NCBI GenBank assembly: GCA_030144725.1
Contig: JASKMD010000007.1
Location: 5,552,001-5,616,000, forward strand
DNA: 64,000 nucleotides
Origin: Haematococcus lacustris
Taxonomy: Eukaryota; Chlorophyta; Chlorophyceae; Chlamydomonadales; Haematococcaceae
Direction: 5' to 3'
Below are positions 1 through 10,156 of the stretch, piece by piece; the first letter of the stretch is position 1, and every line of letters begins with the position of its first letter. The notes below the pieces were generated by a model. The model had not been told where the DNA came from, ran no database searches, and saw nothing but the letters and a program-made list of their open reading frames with translations. The position numbers and the translations under genes are program-made.

Positions 1-850
1 GGCTGCAAAACAACAATGTTGTGGACCCTACATCCCTCATGCTACTTTGAAATAAATCAGACAGAGGCTAATCCTAGTTGGACACAGGCTGCGAGTCCAT
101 CATTGTGTCCACTTCAGCTCCGTTCATCTTATGTGTGTACAGTGATAGGTAATACGTGTATTGATACAGGAAATACAAGAAAATATACGGAAACCGCCGC
201 CGCCGCCGGAAAGTCAGGGCCTGTTCTTGGCACATGGCTGAGACACGCTGATGATGATGGCTGATGGTTGTTGGCTGGGTGTAACATGCTGAGTACTACA
301 CACTCGGAAGTAGATAGGCACCACCTGCCCCTTTCGCCTGGCTACGATGAGATAACAGGCGGAAACTGGGGAAACAGGGTTGGCGGAAGCAAGGAAGCGG
401 GAGGGGAAAGGCGAAAAAGATGCCCCGCATGCCTGCATGGGCCCCCTTACGGCGGAACTTACGGATCGGTTAGGCGGAACCTTACGGGTGTGACCACGTA
501 TTACGGTAAGTAACGTAAGCGTATCCGTAATCCGTATCCCCGTATCGCACAGCCCTGGTTCTTGCATGTTAAACCGGCACATGCGACCGACTGCTCCGGG
601 AGCAGACCGATGGCTTTAGCCCCGCATGGCATGGCTTTAGCGCGGACTCTAGTTGTGGCAGCAATCAGCAGCTGCTCTGAAGGCATCCAAGCAGCTTGCC
701 GGCCGGCATTGTATTTTTTTGATACGACACGTGTATCATACAAGAAGTACGTATCGGTATCGTTACACGTATCTCGTATTACCCATCACTGGCAACAGAT
801 AAGCTAGTGAGTGGCGGTTGTGGTGGTTGATCAATTGTTGCCCTAGTTTG
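1..850. other. No gene recognised; TACG/CGTA-rich tract
   Basis: No convincing coding exon was found here. Positions about 440-545 and 710-785 are full of short TACGG, CGTAT and GATAC words, partly as inverted near-copies (for example around 718-740). This could be a degraded transposon end or a satellite remnant. The 5' exon of the Gly-rich gene that follows could lie here, but no splice donor stood out. Confidence 0.35.
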
Positions 851-889
851 ACACCTAGCATCCACCATTCACGATTACGGGCAATGCAG

Positions 890-1930
890 GGTCTTCAAGG
901 ACGTGGCATCAACTCCAGCAGGGCCAGTTCTAGCTACTGCTGCCTCGGAGCCGGTCGTCAAGTGCAAGCTGGAAGGCGGAACGTGGCATTACGAGCTTCC
1001 AGGCAGGCGCGTGCCGGCCCAGTCTGCGTGCTCAAAAACCAGCCGCAAGCAGAACATCGAGCATGTTCCGGCTGCGGCGCAGGCTACGCTAAAAGTCGAG
1101 TCACGGCAGAGCCAGAGCGGTGGGCAGGCGACCAAGCGCAGACTGGCAGGGCCTCCTGGTCTGCCACCCATTAATGATAACGTGAGTACCTCGTCATTTC
1201 GTGGCCACAAGCCCTATGCCAGCTGTACCTTGGCGACCCCCCCCGCAGCACCTGGCTTGTTGACAGCTTTGTGGTCTTTTGATGGCTAGGGTGTGTGGTG
1301 TGCTCCATTTCCTGATGTGGCACCTGCATGCTGCTGCAGGGCGGTGGTGGTGGAGGCGGGGGCGATGACGACTGGAACTGGGAGCGCACTGCGCGCAATG
1401 TGGCACCCAACCTGATCTTCCTGGGCCTCTACTTCCTCATCACTTCCAAGGGCGGGGACGGCTGGGGGGGCGGCTTGTTTGGTGAGTGGCCTACACTTCC
1501 TGACATATAGGGACGAGTGAAGTGTGTCCTGCCAGCTGTTGCAGTGGGGCTGTAAGCTGTGCTGTGCTGCAAGGCAGCTATGTGTGTGAAGTGTGATGTG
1601 TGCTAGCAAGACATTGTGTTGCTGGTGTGATGTGAGGCAGATGCATATTAGAGCAGATTGCAAACGTCTGTACATTTGCATGCCTTTTGTTGTGTAGGTG
1701 GTGGTGGCGGTGGGGGTGGCGGTGGTGGAGGGGGGGGTGGAGGGGGAGGGGGAGGGGGGGGAGAGGGTGGCAGCAGCAGCAGCAGCAACAGCAATCGGCC
1801 ACCAGCTGGTGACGAGCGTGACGAGGAAGAGAAGAAGCGGCAGCAGCAGCAGCAGCAGCAGGAGGAGGCCAGCCCCAGGTACACCTACACTTACAACGGT
1901 TCTGGTCGCAGCAGCTATCGTGGCAGATGA
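890..1930 (+). CDS. Small Gly-rich, single-TM hypothetical protein (5' end uncertain)
   Basis: Three exons join in phase: about 890-1181 (donor GTGAGT after PINDN), 1340-1481 (after CTGCAG, donor GTGAGT) and 1698-1930 (after TGTGTAG, stop TGA). The product has a basic Ser/Arg-rich front, a GGGGGGG-DDD linker, and WERTARNVAPN followed by one hydrophobic segment (LIFLGLYFLI). A long poly-Gly run, a Ser run, an acidic/basic stretch (DERDEEEKKR), poly-Gln and a Tyr/Ser/Arg tail come next. The start is unresolved. The first exon frame is open back to 852 without an ATG, so an upstream exon may exist, with TGCAG at 889 a possible acceptor. Alternatively, the ATG at 884 opens another frame whose first 40 residues look like a plastid leader (ending RRNVALRA) but which stops at 1174. 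The family is not recognised. A membrane or plastid location is only inferred from the hydrophobic segment. Confidence 0.5.
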
Positions 1931-3235
1931 GGTAGTTAGATGAGGTGGTTATGGTGGTTGAAGCGGGAACCATGCTGAGGGAAGGGCAAGGAGGCAAGGA
2001 AGTGAGATGAAAGCGTTGCAAAGGGCAGGTAGGAAGAGTGGTGGTGGGAGGTCTGGGCTGAGCGTGGGGGTTGGAGGGGGGTGGTGGCAGGGAGTCAGGG
2101 TGGTGGGTTTACCCCTCTACTGCCAGCTTCCGAGTAAGGTGCTGAAGTGGTCCAGTGTGGGCTCCTGTGGGCCTGTGGGGTCCAGTGGGCTGTTGTTGGC
2201 AGCTGAAGGCGCTGAAGGGGTACGGCGCTGAAGGGGTGCAGTGGGCTGTTGGCTGTTATTGACAGCTGAGCAGGTGATGGTGCTGCGTTGCTGTTGGCAG
2301 GAATGCTGATTAAGCAGCGACAAAGTAATGGGATGCCCTCCCTGGGTCAGCAGGCGCAGCAGCAGCAGCAACACCAACAGCAACAGGAGCGGTAGCGACA
2401 GGAGCGACAGCAGCAGCAAGAGCCGTGGGTACAGAAGCTGTTATGTGGGCAGGTATGCAGGCGATGTGACTTTTGTGAGCAAGTCACACACCTAGCATGT
2501 CCTACCCGAACACACTGGTACCAATGACTGGCAGTGTTGGGGTCAAGTGTTCCTAAGGCCGGTTGATGGGGTGGTAGCACAGGGACATCAGCTTCAGCAG
2601 TGCTCAGAATTAGCAGTGCTCAGGATCAGCATTGCAACATTTCATCCAATCACTGTTCCCTTGGCAGGCAGTCCCGGGGTCAGGGGTGGAGAGTGCCACT
2701 GTGGTGGGCTGAGGGTGTGATGTGACACAGAATGGTTGCAGGCTGCCCTGCTCGCTGTGAGGTGTGGCATCACACATTGCATTTCATGTCACACCCATGC
2801 TCATGGCTGCGGCTTTGGACCTTAGCTGTGAGGGCAGTGGTGCTCTTTACCTCCCTGGCGTGCTTCAGTTAGGTCACAGCTGCCTGTGCACAGGGGAGAG
2901 TTGTGGTGATGGCAGTGTTGGAAGTAGAGGTACAGGCGGACAGTGGAGCCTGCGGGTGACTCTTCACACTATGAAGGTTTTTGGTGCTGCCTGCTCACCC
3001 CCTGGGGACCAGAATCAGTCAAACATTGTAGCATGTCGAAGGTTTGCCGCGGCAGGTTTTTCAGATTGCTGCGATGGACGGTGTGTGATCCTGCTGGTGG
3101 GGTGTTGCATGACAGCTTACTGATGACCAACGCACTTTAGTGCGGAAGACGATGTTGTGTAAGAAGAGATCAATTCGACATACATGGCTGAGTGCTTATA
3201 GATCAATTGATTCTTCACGGTGACAATAGTCACCC
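1931..3235. other. Intergenic, no gene recognised
   Basis: This stretch follows the Gly-rich gene. It is G/T-rich with CAG runs near 2355-2420, and open frames are short and low-complexity. No exon with credible splice sites or conserved motif was found. It probably holds the 3' UTR of the upstream gene and spacer. Confidence 0.4.
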
Positions 3236-3240
3236 TTACA
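3236..3240 (-). terminator. Candidate UGUAA poly(A) signal for SepSecS
   Basis: The plus strand reads TTACA, so the minus strand reads TGTAA, the usual chlorophyte poly(A) signal. It lies about 460 nt after the SepSecS stop codon. Assignment rests on position only. Confidence 0.35.
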
Positions 3241-3264
3241 TGTTGAGGTAACTTGAGGTAACTA

Positions 3265-3520
3265 ACACCCCGTTTCCGACTGTCGGAGGACGGAGGACGG
3301 AGCTGCATGGAGGGAGCTGGCGGAGAGGAGCACATGGAGGTCGGAGCGGCGGAGCCCGAGCCACATGGGCTCCATGCTGGCTCCGACGGGGCGCGTTTCC
3401 AATTCGGAGAGACATGGGTCTCCCCATTGGCTCTCCATTGGCTCCGATAGCGCTCATTGGCTCCTATAGGTGACTCCTTCGGAGCCCGGAGAGGAGCCAG
3501 GAGCGGAGCCAGGAGGTACT
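3265..3520. repeat. GGAGC/GGCTCC palindromic cluster (MITE-like)
   Basis: This segment is packed with CGGAGC, GGAGC and their complements GGCTCC/GCTCC in both orientations, including short palindromes near 3348-3375. It starts after CCCGTTTCCGACTGTCGG. Such subterminal repeats resemble non-autonomous hAT-type elements (inference). Clear terminal inverted repeats and a target duplication were not established. It would fall in the SepSecS 3' UTR. Confidence 0.35.
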
Positions 3521-3698
3521 AAGCACACCCGCTAGGCAGAGCTGGAGAGTACTAAAAGAACTACGCTAGCAGTTCATCATCACAGATATGAACTCGCAAG
3601 CGGTGTATGGTCACGCCTCGCCTTGGAGTACCAGCTTTCGCTTTGTGTGCCAGACACAATGGTGCGGAGACTGATGCACGAGCAGCGAGAGTGGTGCA

Positions 3699-4653
3699 TC
3701 ACTTCAAGCTTTTCCTACTCATCTCCTTGTAGCAGCGCAGCAGGCGGGCACAAAACTCATCGACCTCGCGCCGGCTGCCACCGATTGCCGCCGCAGCGGT
3801 CAGGTAGGTGTGCGGGTAGGTGCCATGGTGCGCGCCGTAGTTCTGAAAAGTGATGCCGGCGACGTTCTGCGCCCTGCCGGTGCCGGCCACCCGCGTGCCG
3901 GACACGCACCTGCCGAGGTCGCACAATCACACCACATAGCACCTGACCCGCGATTGCACAAAATCAGCTGGCTCCAGCTCTGCGACAAGCGCCATTGCTC
4001 CTCCACAATAAGGGCTCCCTTTCATCGACAGAGGAGGGGTATGTGGTACGCAGAGCAAGACCAACCAGCCCCAGTACCAGGTGCTGTGGGTGTGTGCTGA
4101 CGATGGTTGGCACTGCTCACCCGCCTGGCTGCTTTGCCACCCTCCGAGTCCAGGGGCTCGGAGCATTTGTCGGGGAAGGGATGTTGGGAGTGGGAGTTGG
4201 AAGCACACATGGCAATGCGCATGGGTGATGCAAGCACATGGTGCGGTTGCTTGTGGCAGAGCCTCTCGCCCGCACCTGGCCCACAGCATAGACCCGAGGA
4301 AAGAGTGACCAGCAGCAGCAGGTCCCCCGCCAGCAGCCGCTGAGCGTCCTGCTGCTCCGCTGGCAACTGGCTCCGCACAGTCATCCACCTCACCCTCCTC
4401 CTCACCCTCACCCTCACCCTCACCAATACCGTCAGCCTCACCGTCAGCGTTGACCTCACGGTTTGCAGAACCCACAGCCTCAACCTCAGCCTCAACCTCA
4501 GCCTCAACCTCAGCCTCAACCTCAGCCTCAACCTCAGCCTCAACCTCAGCCTCAACCGCATGGCTTGCAGCAGCCTCTTGCCCAGCCAGCCGCTCAGTGC
4601 TGCCATGTGGCGTCTCGATGGCAGTCTCAATGCCTTGCGTGCCACCCTGCTGC

Positions 4654-4694
<41 letters not shown>

Positions 4695-7600
4695 TTGGCT
4701 CGACCCACACTCCTCCCCCTCCCCTGGACGCCCCCCAGCGGCTCCCCCCCTCGCCCCAGCTGGTGTCGGCTGCAGAGGTAGGGCTAGGGGAGGAGGGAGG
4801 TGCAGGGTCATGGCCAGGGAGATGGGGTTGCCTGGGGTGAGGAGCACCCGCTGCCCACAGGCCCCCGCCACAGCGCCCAGGCGGACCTGCAGGTACGGGT
4901 ACAGGGCTTCCCGCTCCGCCAGCACCTGTAAGCACCAGAGCCGCACCATGGACTGAAAGCTGGAGGCAGTACAGCGGTGAGGCAGTACAGCGGGTGGGGC
5001 AGTACAGCAGGTGAGGCAGTGGTGCCAGCGTGATGGTGCTGAATGGAGTGGCCAGGCTGTGGCACATGGGTATCAAGGCGGGATGCTGATGGGGTGAGGC
5101 AGGCAGAGCACCGCGCGGCAGGGCGTGGGCAGGGCGGGGTGTAGGGGGAGTAGGAGATGGGTTGGGCGCCTTACCGCCCGCCAGCCTGCCGCCCCCCAGT
5201 GCAGCAGGGTCATCAGCAGGTCCAGGTGGCTGCTCATGGCTGCCCGCCCTGGGTACAAGGCATTCACTGCCGCCACCACACCAAATGCCTTGGCGCCTTC
5301 CACCAGCTGCCACAAGCAAGCAAAGCAAGCAAGGCAAGCAAGGCAGAAAACACTGTCTGACAAGAGTAAGCTTGCAAACCTGCACCGCCCGCCCTGCCCC
5401 AGTGCTGCAAGTGCCTGCCTGCCGGATACCTCACAATGAACAGCCCAGCCCAGACTGGTGTGCGCTCACAACAGCCTGAAGAGCCAGCCCAGCCCAGCCC
5501 AGCCCAGCCCAGCCCAGCCCAGCCCAGCCCAGCCCAGCCCAGCCCAGCCCAGCCCAGCCCAGCCCAGCCCAGCCCAGCCCAGCCCAGCCCAGCCTAGCCT
5601 AGCCACGCCACCCACCAGAGCACCCCCCACAGGCACCATGAAGTTCTTGTCTGTAGACTGCACTACAGCATCCACACGGCCTGCGGAGGAAGACACCAGG
5701 CAAACCACAGGTGGTGACAAATCACCCGCCACACACAAAGCAAAGTCACCGGCAGCCATGGACTCTGCAGCCAACAGACAATGGCACCCATCAGGCAGCT
5801 TGCCGTGTCTGGTCCAGCACTGCTCTGCCGGCAATGTAAGGGTTGAAAGACATATCAGCAGTGCCTGTCTCATTCATAGTTTGTGGTGCCCCTGCCCCTG
5901 CCCCTGCCCCTGCCCCGCTGGAGGCCTCCCCACTCCGCACCTCTGCGCCATGCGGCTGTAATGCGGCGGCACAGCCCAGCGCTCTGCACCCCATATGCGT
6001 TGTTGATGAGGTGAGGGACGCCCGCAGTGCCGCACAGCCGTGCAACGGCCACTACGTCATCGCTGGCCCTGGCCACAAGGAGGTGACCAGCAGGTGGGCA
6101 GGAGGCGAGTGGGAGGTGGAGGGGTAAGCTGGGTATGTGTGAGGGTATTGCCAGCCTGTGGCCTGTCTGGCAGTCTGCTGCCTGCCATGCTTCGCCCCAA
6201 CCTGTATAACCCTGCAGTGGTTTGCTCGCCTCTGCCATGAGATGTACTGGTTTTGAACCTGGCCTCTGACCTGGCCCCTGACCTGGCCTCTGACCTGGCC
6301 CCTGACCTGGCCTCTGACCTGGCCCCTGACCTGGTCCCTGACCTGGCCCCTGACCTGGGAGCAAAGCAGGAGGTGGTCGTGACAACTGCCACCACCGCCT
6401 CTGGCCCCAGCTGCTGCACCGCTGCCAGTATGCCAGGCACATCTGTGACCAGCTGGTCGCCTTCTAACAGCAGCTCCACCACCACAGGCTGCAACCCTGC
6501 CAGCAAACAGGTAAGGCAGAGGTCGGCAGCCTGCCAGCAGACAAGGTAGACAAGGATCAAGGGTCGCCTGCCATGGGCCGGGCAGGCAAAGGTCGGTCGC
6601 CTGCCAGCAGACAGGGTGATGAACGGTAGGGAAAGGCTCAGCCCACCACACCCCATCGAGCCACTGCCATGCGGCCCACCGAGCTACCTGCTGCGGTGAT
6701 GGCCTTCAGGCAGGTCTTCTGGTCGACACGCGACCACACCACATAGCGTGCGGCAGCCGGCCTGCGCCCAGCCAGCACCAGGAACAGCACCAGCAGTCGC
6801 CTCAACCTCAGCCTCAGACAGAAGACTGGCCTGTCAATGTGTGTCTTGGCCAGACAGCAGCCAGGCAGCAGCAGCAAGTGGATCAGACCTCAGCTGCTGG
6901 CCCCCTGCCATGCCAGTGGTGAGCGAGGTACTGATGGATCCATAGAGGCATCCCTGCCCTGCCACCACGCTGCCTGCCCCCTGCCCTGCCACCACGCTGC
7001 CTGCCCCCTGCCCTGCCACCACGCTGCCTGCCCCCTGCCCTGCCACCACGCTGCCTGCCCCCTGCCCTGCCACCACGCTGCCTGCCCCCTGCCCTGCCAC
7101 CACGCTGCCTGCCCCCTGCCCTGCCACCACGCTGCCTGCCCCCTGCCCTGCCACCACGCTGCCTGCCCCCTGCCCTGCCACCACGCTGCCTGCCCCCTGC
7201 CCTGCCACCACGCTGCCTGCCCCCTGCCCTGGCCCCTGCATGCCACCATCATCTGATCATCCACAGCCTGCTGGACTCAGCAGTACAGCACCCAGCTAGG
7301 GACAACACCAGAGAAGGTGGCGATGGTGGTGGCTGTTGCGATGGAGTTGTGTAGGAGGGGTGGGCAGCCCAGCAGCCCCCCTGGTGCTTGCCAGACTTCA
7401 GGGAGCGTGGGGTCCAGCCTAGCATGTAGCAGACCTGACCACTCAGGCCAACCAGCAGCTGGCAGCTGCCACAGCCCGAGTTAAGCCCAAGGTGGGGCGC
7501 AGCAGGTGGGCAGGAGATGCGGCAGGCAGAGACAAGGCAGCCCAAGCGCCCCTGAGCTAACAGGGAAGAACCTGCTGCTTGCAGCCAGGCCAACTGGCAG

Positions 7601-9684
7601 GCAGACAAGGCAACCCAGGCGCTTTAAGGTGGGGTGCGGCAGGTGCAGAGGCCGACCTGGGCCATTGTGGGCGCATGGTTGCACACATTTCTGCAGGTGC
7701 TGCTCCACCTAAGCACCTAACCCCCAACATCCTCTCAGCAACGGCTTTATGTATAAGAGTTCATGGTGCAAACAGGCGCCACACCCATCACACAATGGTC
7801 ACACTTTCGCGGTCACATGGTCACACTTTCGTCTTTCACTCCTAGCCTATCCTTTTTCATCACAGACTTCCATGCCTGCCATGCCTGCCACACCTTCCTA
7901 CCCTAGCCCCAGCCTGGTTTACCCGCTCACCGCTTTGCCTTGATGGCCATGAGTGCGAGGGTGAGGGTCATGCCAGTGGCGAGGGGCAGCAGGCTGACCT
8001 GCCCCAAGTCAGCCAGCCCAGCTAGGCGCAGGGCGTCAGCGGCCAGCAGCACGGCCAAGCGGGCCAGCAGGGAAGAGCCTGCTGCCTGCAGCCAGGCCAA
8101 CTGCAGCCTGGAGGTCTGGCTCAAGCCCTAGTCTCAGTTGCTAGTAACGGGGGGAGGGGGAGGAAAGGGGGAGGATGGAGCTCTAGCCAGCAGCAGCAGC
8201 AGCACCAGCACCAGCAGCAAGCATTGGACCGCAGGTTCCAGTCATCCACAGTGTGACTTACCCCCTGTGCACAATGGTGTGACAGGGTATGACAGGGTGT
8301 GACCGTCAGCCAGGGGCTGCACAGCCCTACCTTGGGCTGCTCTGCAGCAATGTCCCCTGAGCGTCCAATGCCGTGTGCCAGGCGGTGGTGGCGGCGTGCC
8401 ACCAGGGGGCAGGCTACCCGCCCCTCACGCTCGCCCACCCCTACATTGGCCAAGAAGTTGTTAGAGTCCATGAGGGCGCAATCCTGCATGCATGCATGCC
8501 CATGCAAGCCTAGGCGTTGTCAGGGCCTGGATCTGTGACTCACCCTTTGCTGCTGCTGCTGTCTTCCTCATCACTACCTACTCACCTACAGCACCAGCCC
8601 GTTACAACTTATGTTTACGGTGATTGTGACAATACCAATATATTGGATTGATGAAACATCATAATGTAATATCATAACAGTAACATTACTAGAAAGGGGA
8701 TATGACTGTTTGAATGACTTGGAGAAGGACTATACGACAATTCATTACAACTGGCGTGCATTAATGGAAAAGCTACGGTAGGGGGCATGTCACAGCATGG
8801 CACAGCTCGTCATGGCGAGGGGAGCTACCTGTACGAATGCCTCAATGCTGGCTTCGTCCCAGCCATGCTCTGGCAGGCGGCGGCTGGCCAGCAGTGCCTT
8901 GACCTGTCACAGCAGCAGGCTAAGGGGAGGCTAAGGGGTGGGAGCAGAGGAGGGGAAATGATGCTGCTGTACCCATCATCGCTGCGGCTGCAGCTGTGAT
9001 GGGCTGGAGAAGGCTGTTGTAGGCGCTAGGCAGGAGGCAGCAGGTCTTAGGTACAGCAGAATGAGGTCCAACTAGCTGGAGTTGTTGAATAACAACAATA
9101 TCAATAGTAATGAAAATGATTCTGATATCAAGAAGGCTCCAGCGTGGGAATTGAGTGATTTTGAGGGAGGCGCTAGCGACTGGGGCGCGGCCCCCTGCTC
9201 CTATGCTCCCACCACATCAAGGTAAGGGCGGTTGGGGTCAGGCAGGGATGGGGCCAGGGCCTGGGGTGTGGGGGTGAGGGTGGGGAGGGCGCAGGGGGCA
9301 GGCGAGGGCAAGCCAGGGTGAGCAGAGCAGTGGGTTGGTGATTACACCCACGGGCACGCCTGTAGGCAGACTAGGAGGCGCCCCAGCACACCCACCCAGC
9401 TCTGCCAAGCAGACAGAGAGGTGGTGTTGTGGGCAGGCTGTGAATGTAACCCTCATTGCCCCGGTGCTTGGGGACAGGCAGACCGGCGGGTTACAGGCAG
9501 CACCAGGTTACAGGCCCATCCCCAGCACAGCCCCTACCCTCACCCTCACCCGGGAGGGGCCCTATGACACCACCAGGTAGATAGTCCTGACCTGGTGGCG
9601 GCGTGCAGCTAGGGCCTGGCCTCCTTGCTGGGCGTAGGAGGGTGAGATGAGGGCGGCTGCCAGGCCCAGGTTCACAGTGTCCAT
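3699..9684 (-). CDS. SEPSECS: O-phosphoseryl-tRNA(Sec) selenium transferase (SepSecS), complete, 11 exons
   Basis: This PLP enzyme converts phosphoseryl-tRNA(Sec) to selenocysteinyl-tRNA(Sec), the last step of Sec synthesis. Exons in transcript order: 9684-9592, 8903-8829, 8483-8331, 8085-7931, 6761-6688, 6496-6355, 6068-5941, 5680-5616, 5306-5175, 4925-4276, 3909-3699. All introns are GT-AG, phases agree, and the total is 1,878 nt (625 aa). Family landmarks in order: [97 protein letters not shown] (with the PLP lysine), [20 protein letters not shown] and a [13 protein letters not shown] tail. The start ATG aligns with the animal N-terminus. The protein exceeds the roughly 500-residue human enzyme because exon 10 inserts about 140 low-complexity residues (poly-Gln, VEAE repeats, acidic run) between SLAMTL and LGSML. 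Identification is firm. Whether the insert is all translated is inferred. Confidence 0.93.
4467..4700 (-). repeat. Coding 12-bp repeat plus CAG run in SepSecS exon 10
   Basis: Positions 4467-4557 are tandem GCCTCAACCTCA-type units coding the Val-Glu-Ala-Glu repeat on the minus strand. Positions 4648-4695 are (CTG)n coding poly-Gln. Both are multiples of three and keep the exon open. They account for much of the extra length of this SepSecS. Confidence 0.8.
5484..5603. repeat. (CCCAG)n pentamer array in SepSecS intron
   Basis: About 22 copies of the pentamer, decaying into CCTAG at the right end, lie in the intron between SepSecS exons 8 and 9. It is the same pentamer as the giant array at 20505-25512. 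Confidence 0.9.
6255..6360. repeat. 12-bp tandem repeat at a SepSecS splice donor
   Basis: Alternating GGCCTCTGACCT and GGCCCCTGACCT units, about nine copies, fill the start of the intron that follows exon 6. The last unit abuts the donor site (5' end of intron at 6354 on the minus strand), so each unit repeats an AGGTCAG donor-like word. Confidence 0.8.
6963..7232. repeat. 27-bp minisatellite, 10 copies, in SepSecS intron
   Basis: Ten nearly perfect 27-bp units, beginning ACCACGCTGCCTGCC, lie head to tail in the largest SepSecS intron (6762-7930). The units are contiguous with no unique spacers, so this is a minisatellite and not a CRISPR array. Confidence 0.9.
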
Positions 9685-9880
9685 GGCTCAGGTAGTCCTG
9701 CAGGGCGGTGACAGATGGACAGCTAGGCAGATGACCAGGAGCTGCTGGGCAGCAGGAGGGGCAGAGGATGTGGTTCAACCACAACCATGAACAGGTGGCA
9801 CATCTAACAATTATGGTTGTTATATTCAGTTAAGTGGGAGAATGAAGGAACGTGTTGTATGCTGGGCGGCGGCTACCAGC

Positions 9881-10156
9881 TGGGGCTGGGGCTGGGGCTG
9901 GGGCTGGGGCTGGGGCTGGGGCTGGGGCTGGGGCTGGGGCTGGGGCTGGGGCTGGGGCTGGGGCTGGGGCTGGGGCTGGGGCTGGGGCTGGGGCTGGGGC
10001 TGGGGCTGGGGCTGGGGCTGGGGCTGGGGCTGGGGCTGGGGCTGGGGCTGGGGCTGGGGCTGGGGCTGGGGCTGGGGCTGGGGCTGGGGCTGGGGCTGGG
10101 GCTGGGGCTGGGGCTGGGGCTGGGGCTGGGGCTGGGGCTGGGGCTGGGGCTGGGGC
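9881..10156. repeat. (GGGGCT)n array, about 46 copies
   Basis: A pure GGGGCT hexamer runs for 276 bp, about 200 bp upstream of the SepSecS start codon. It has no stop in any frame, so the open frames it creates (Gly-Leu, Gly-Trp, Gly-Ala and complements) carry no coding evidence. G4-forming potential is expected on the plus strand. The same hexamer fills the LINE ORF1 arrays elsewhere in the window. Confidence 0.95.

Noticed and set aside
6963..7232. Regular 27-bp units resembling a CRISPR array
   Set aside because: Units are contiguous and identical with no unique spacers, lie in a eukaryotic intron, and no cas-like gene is present.
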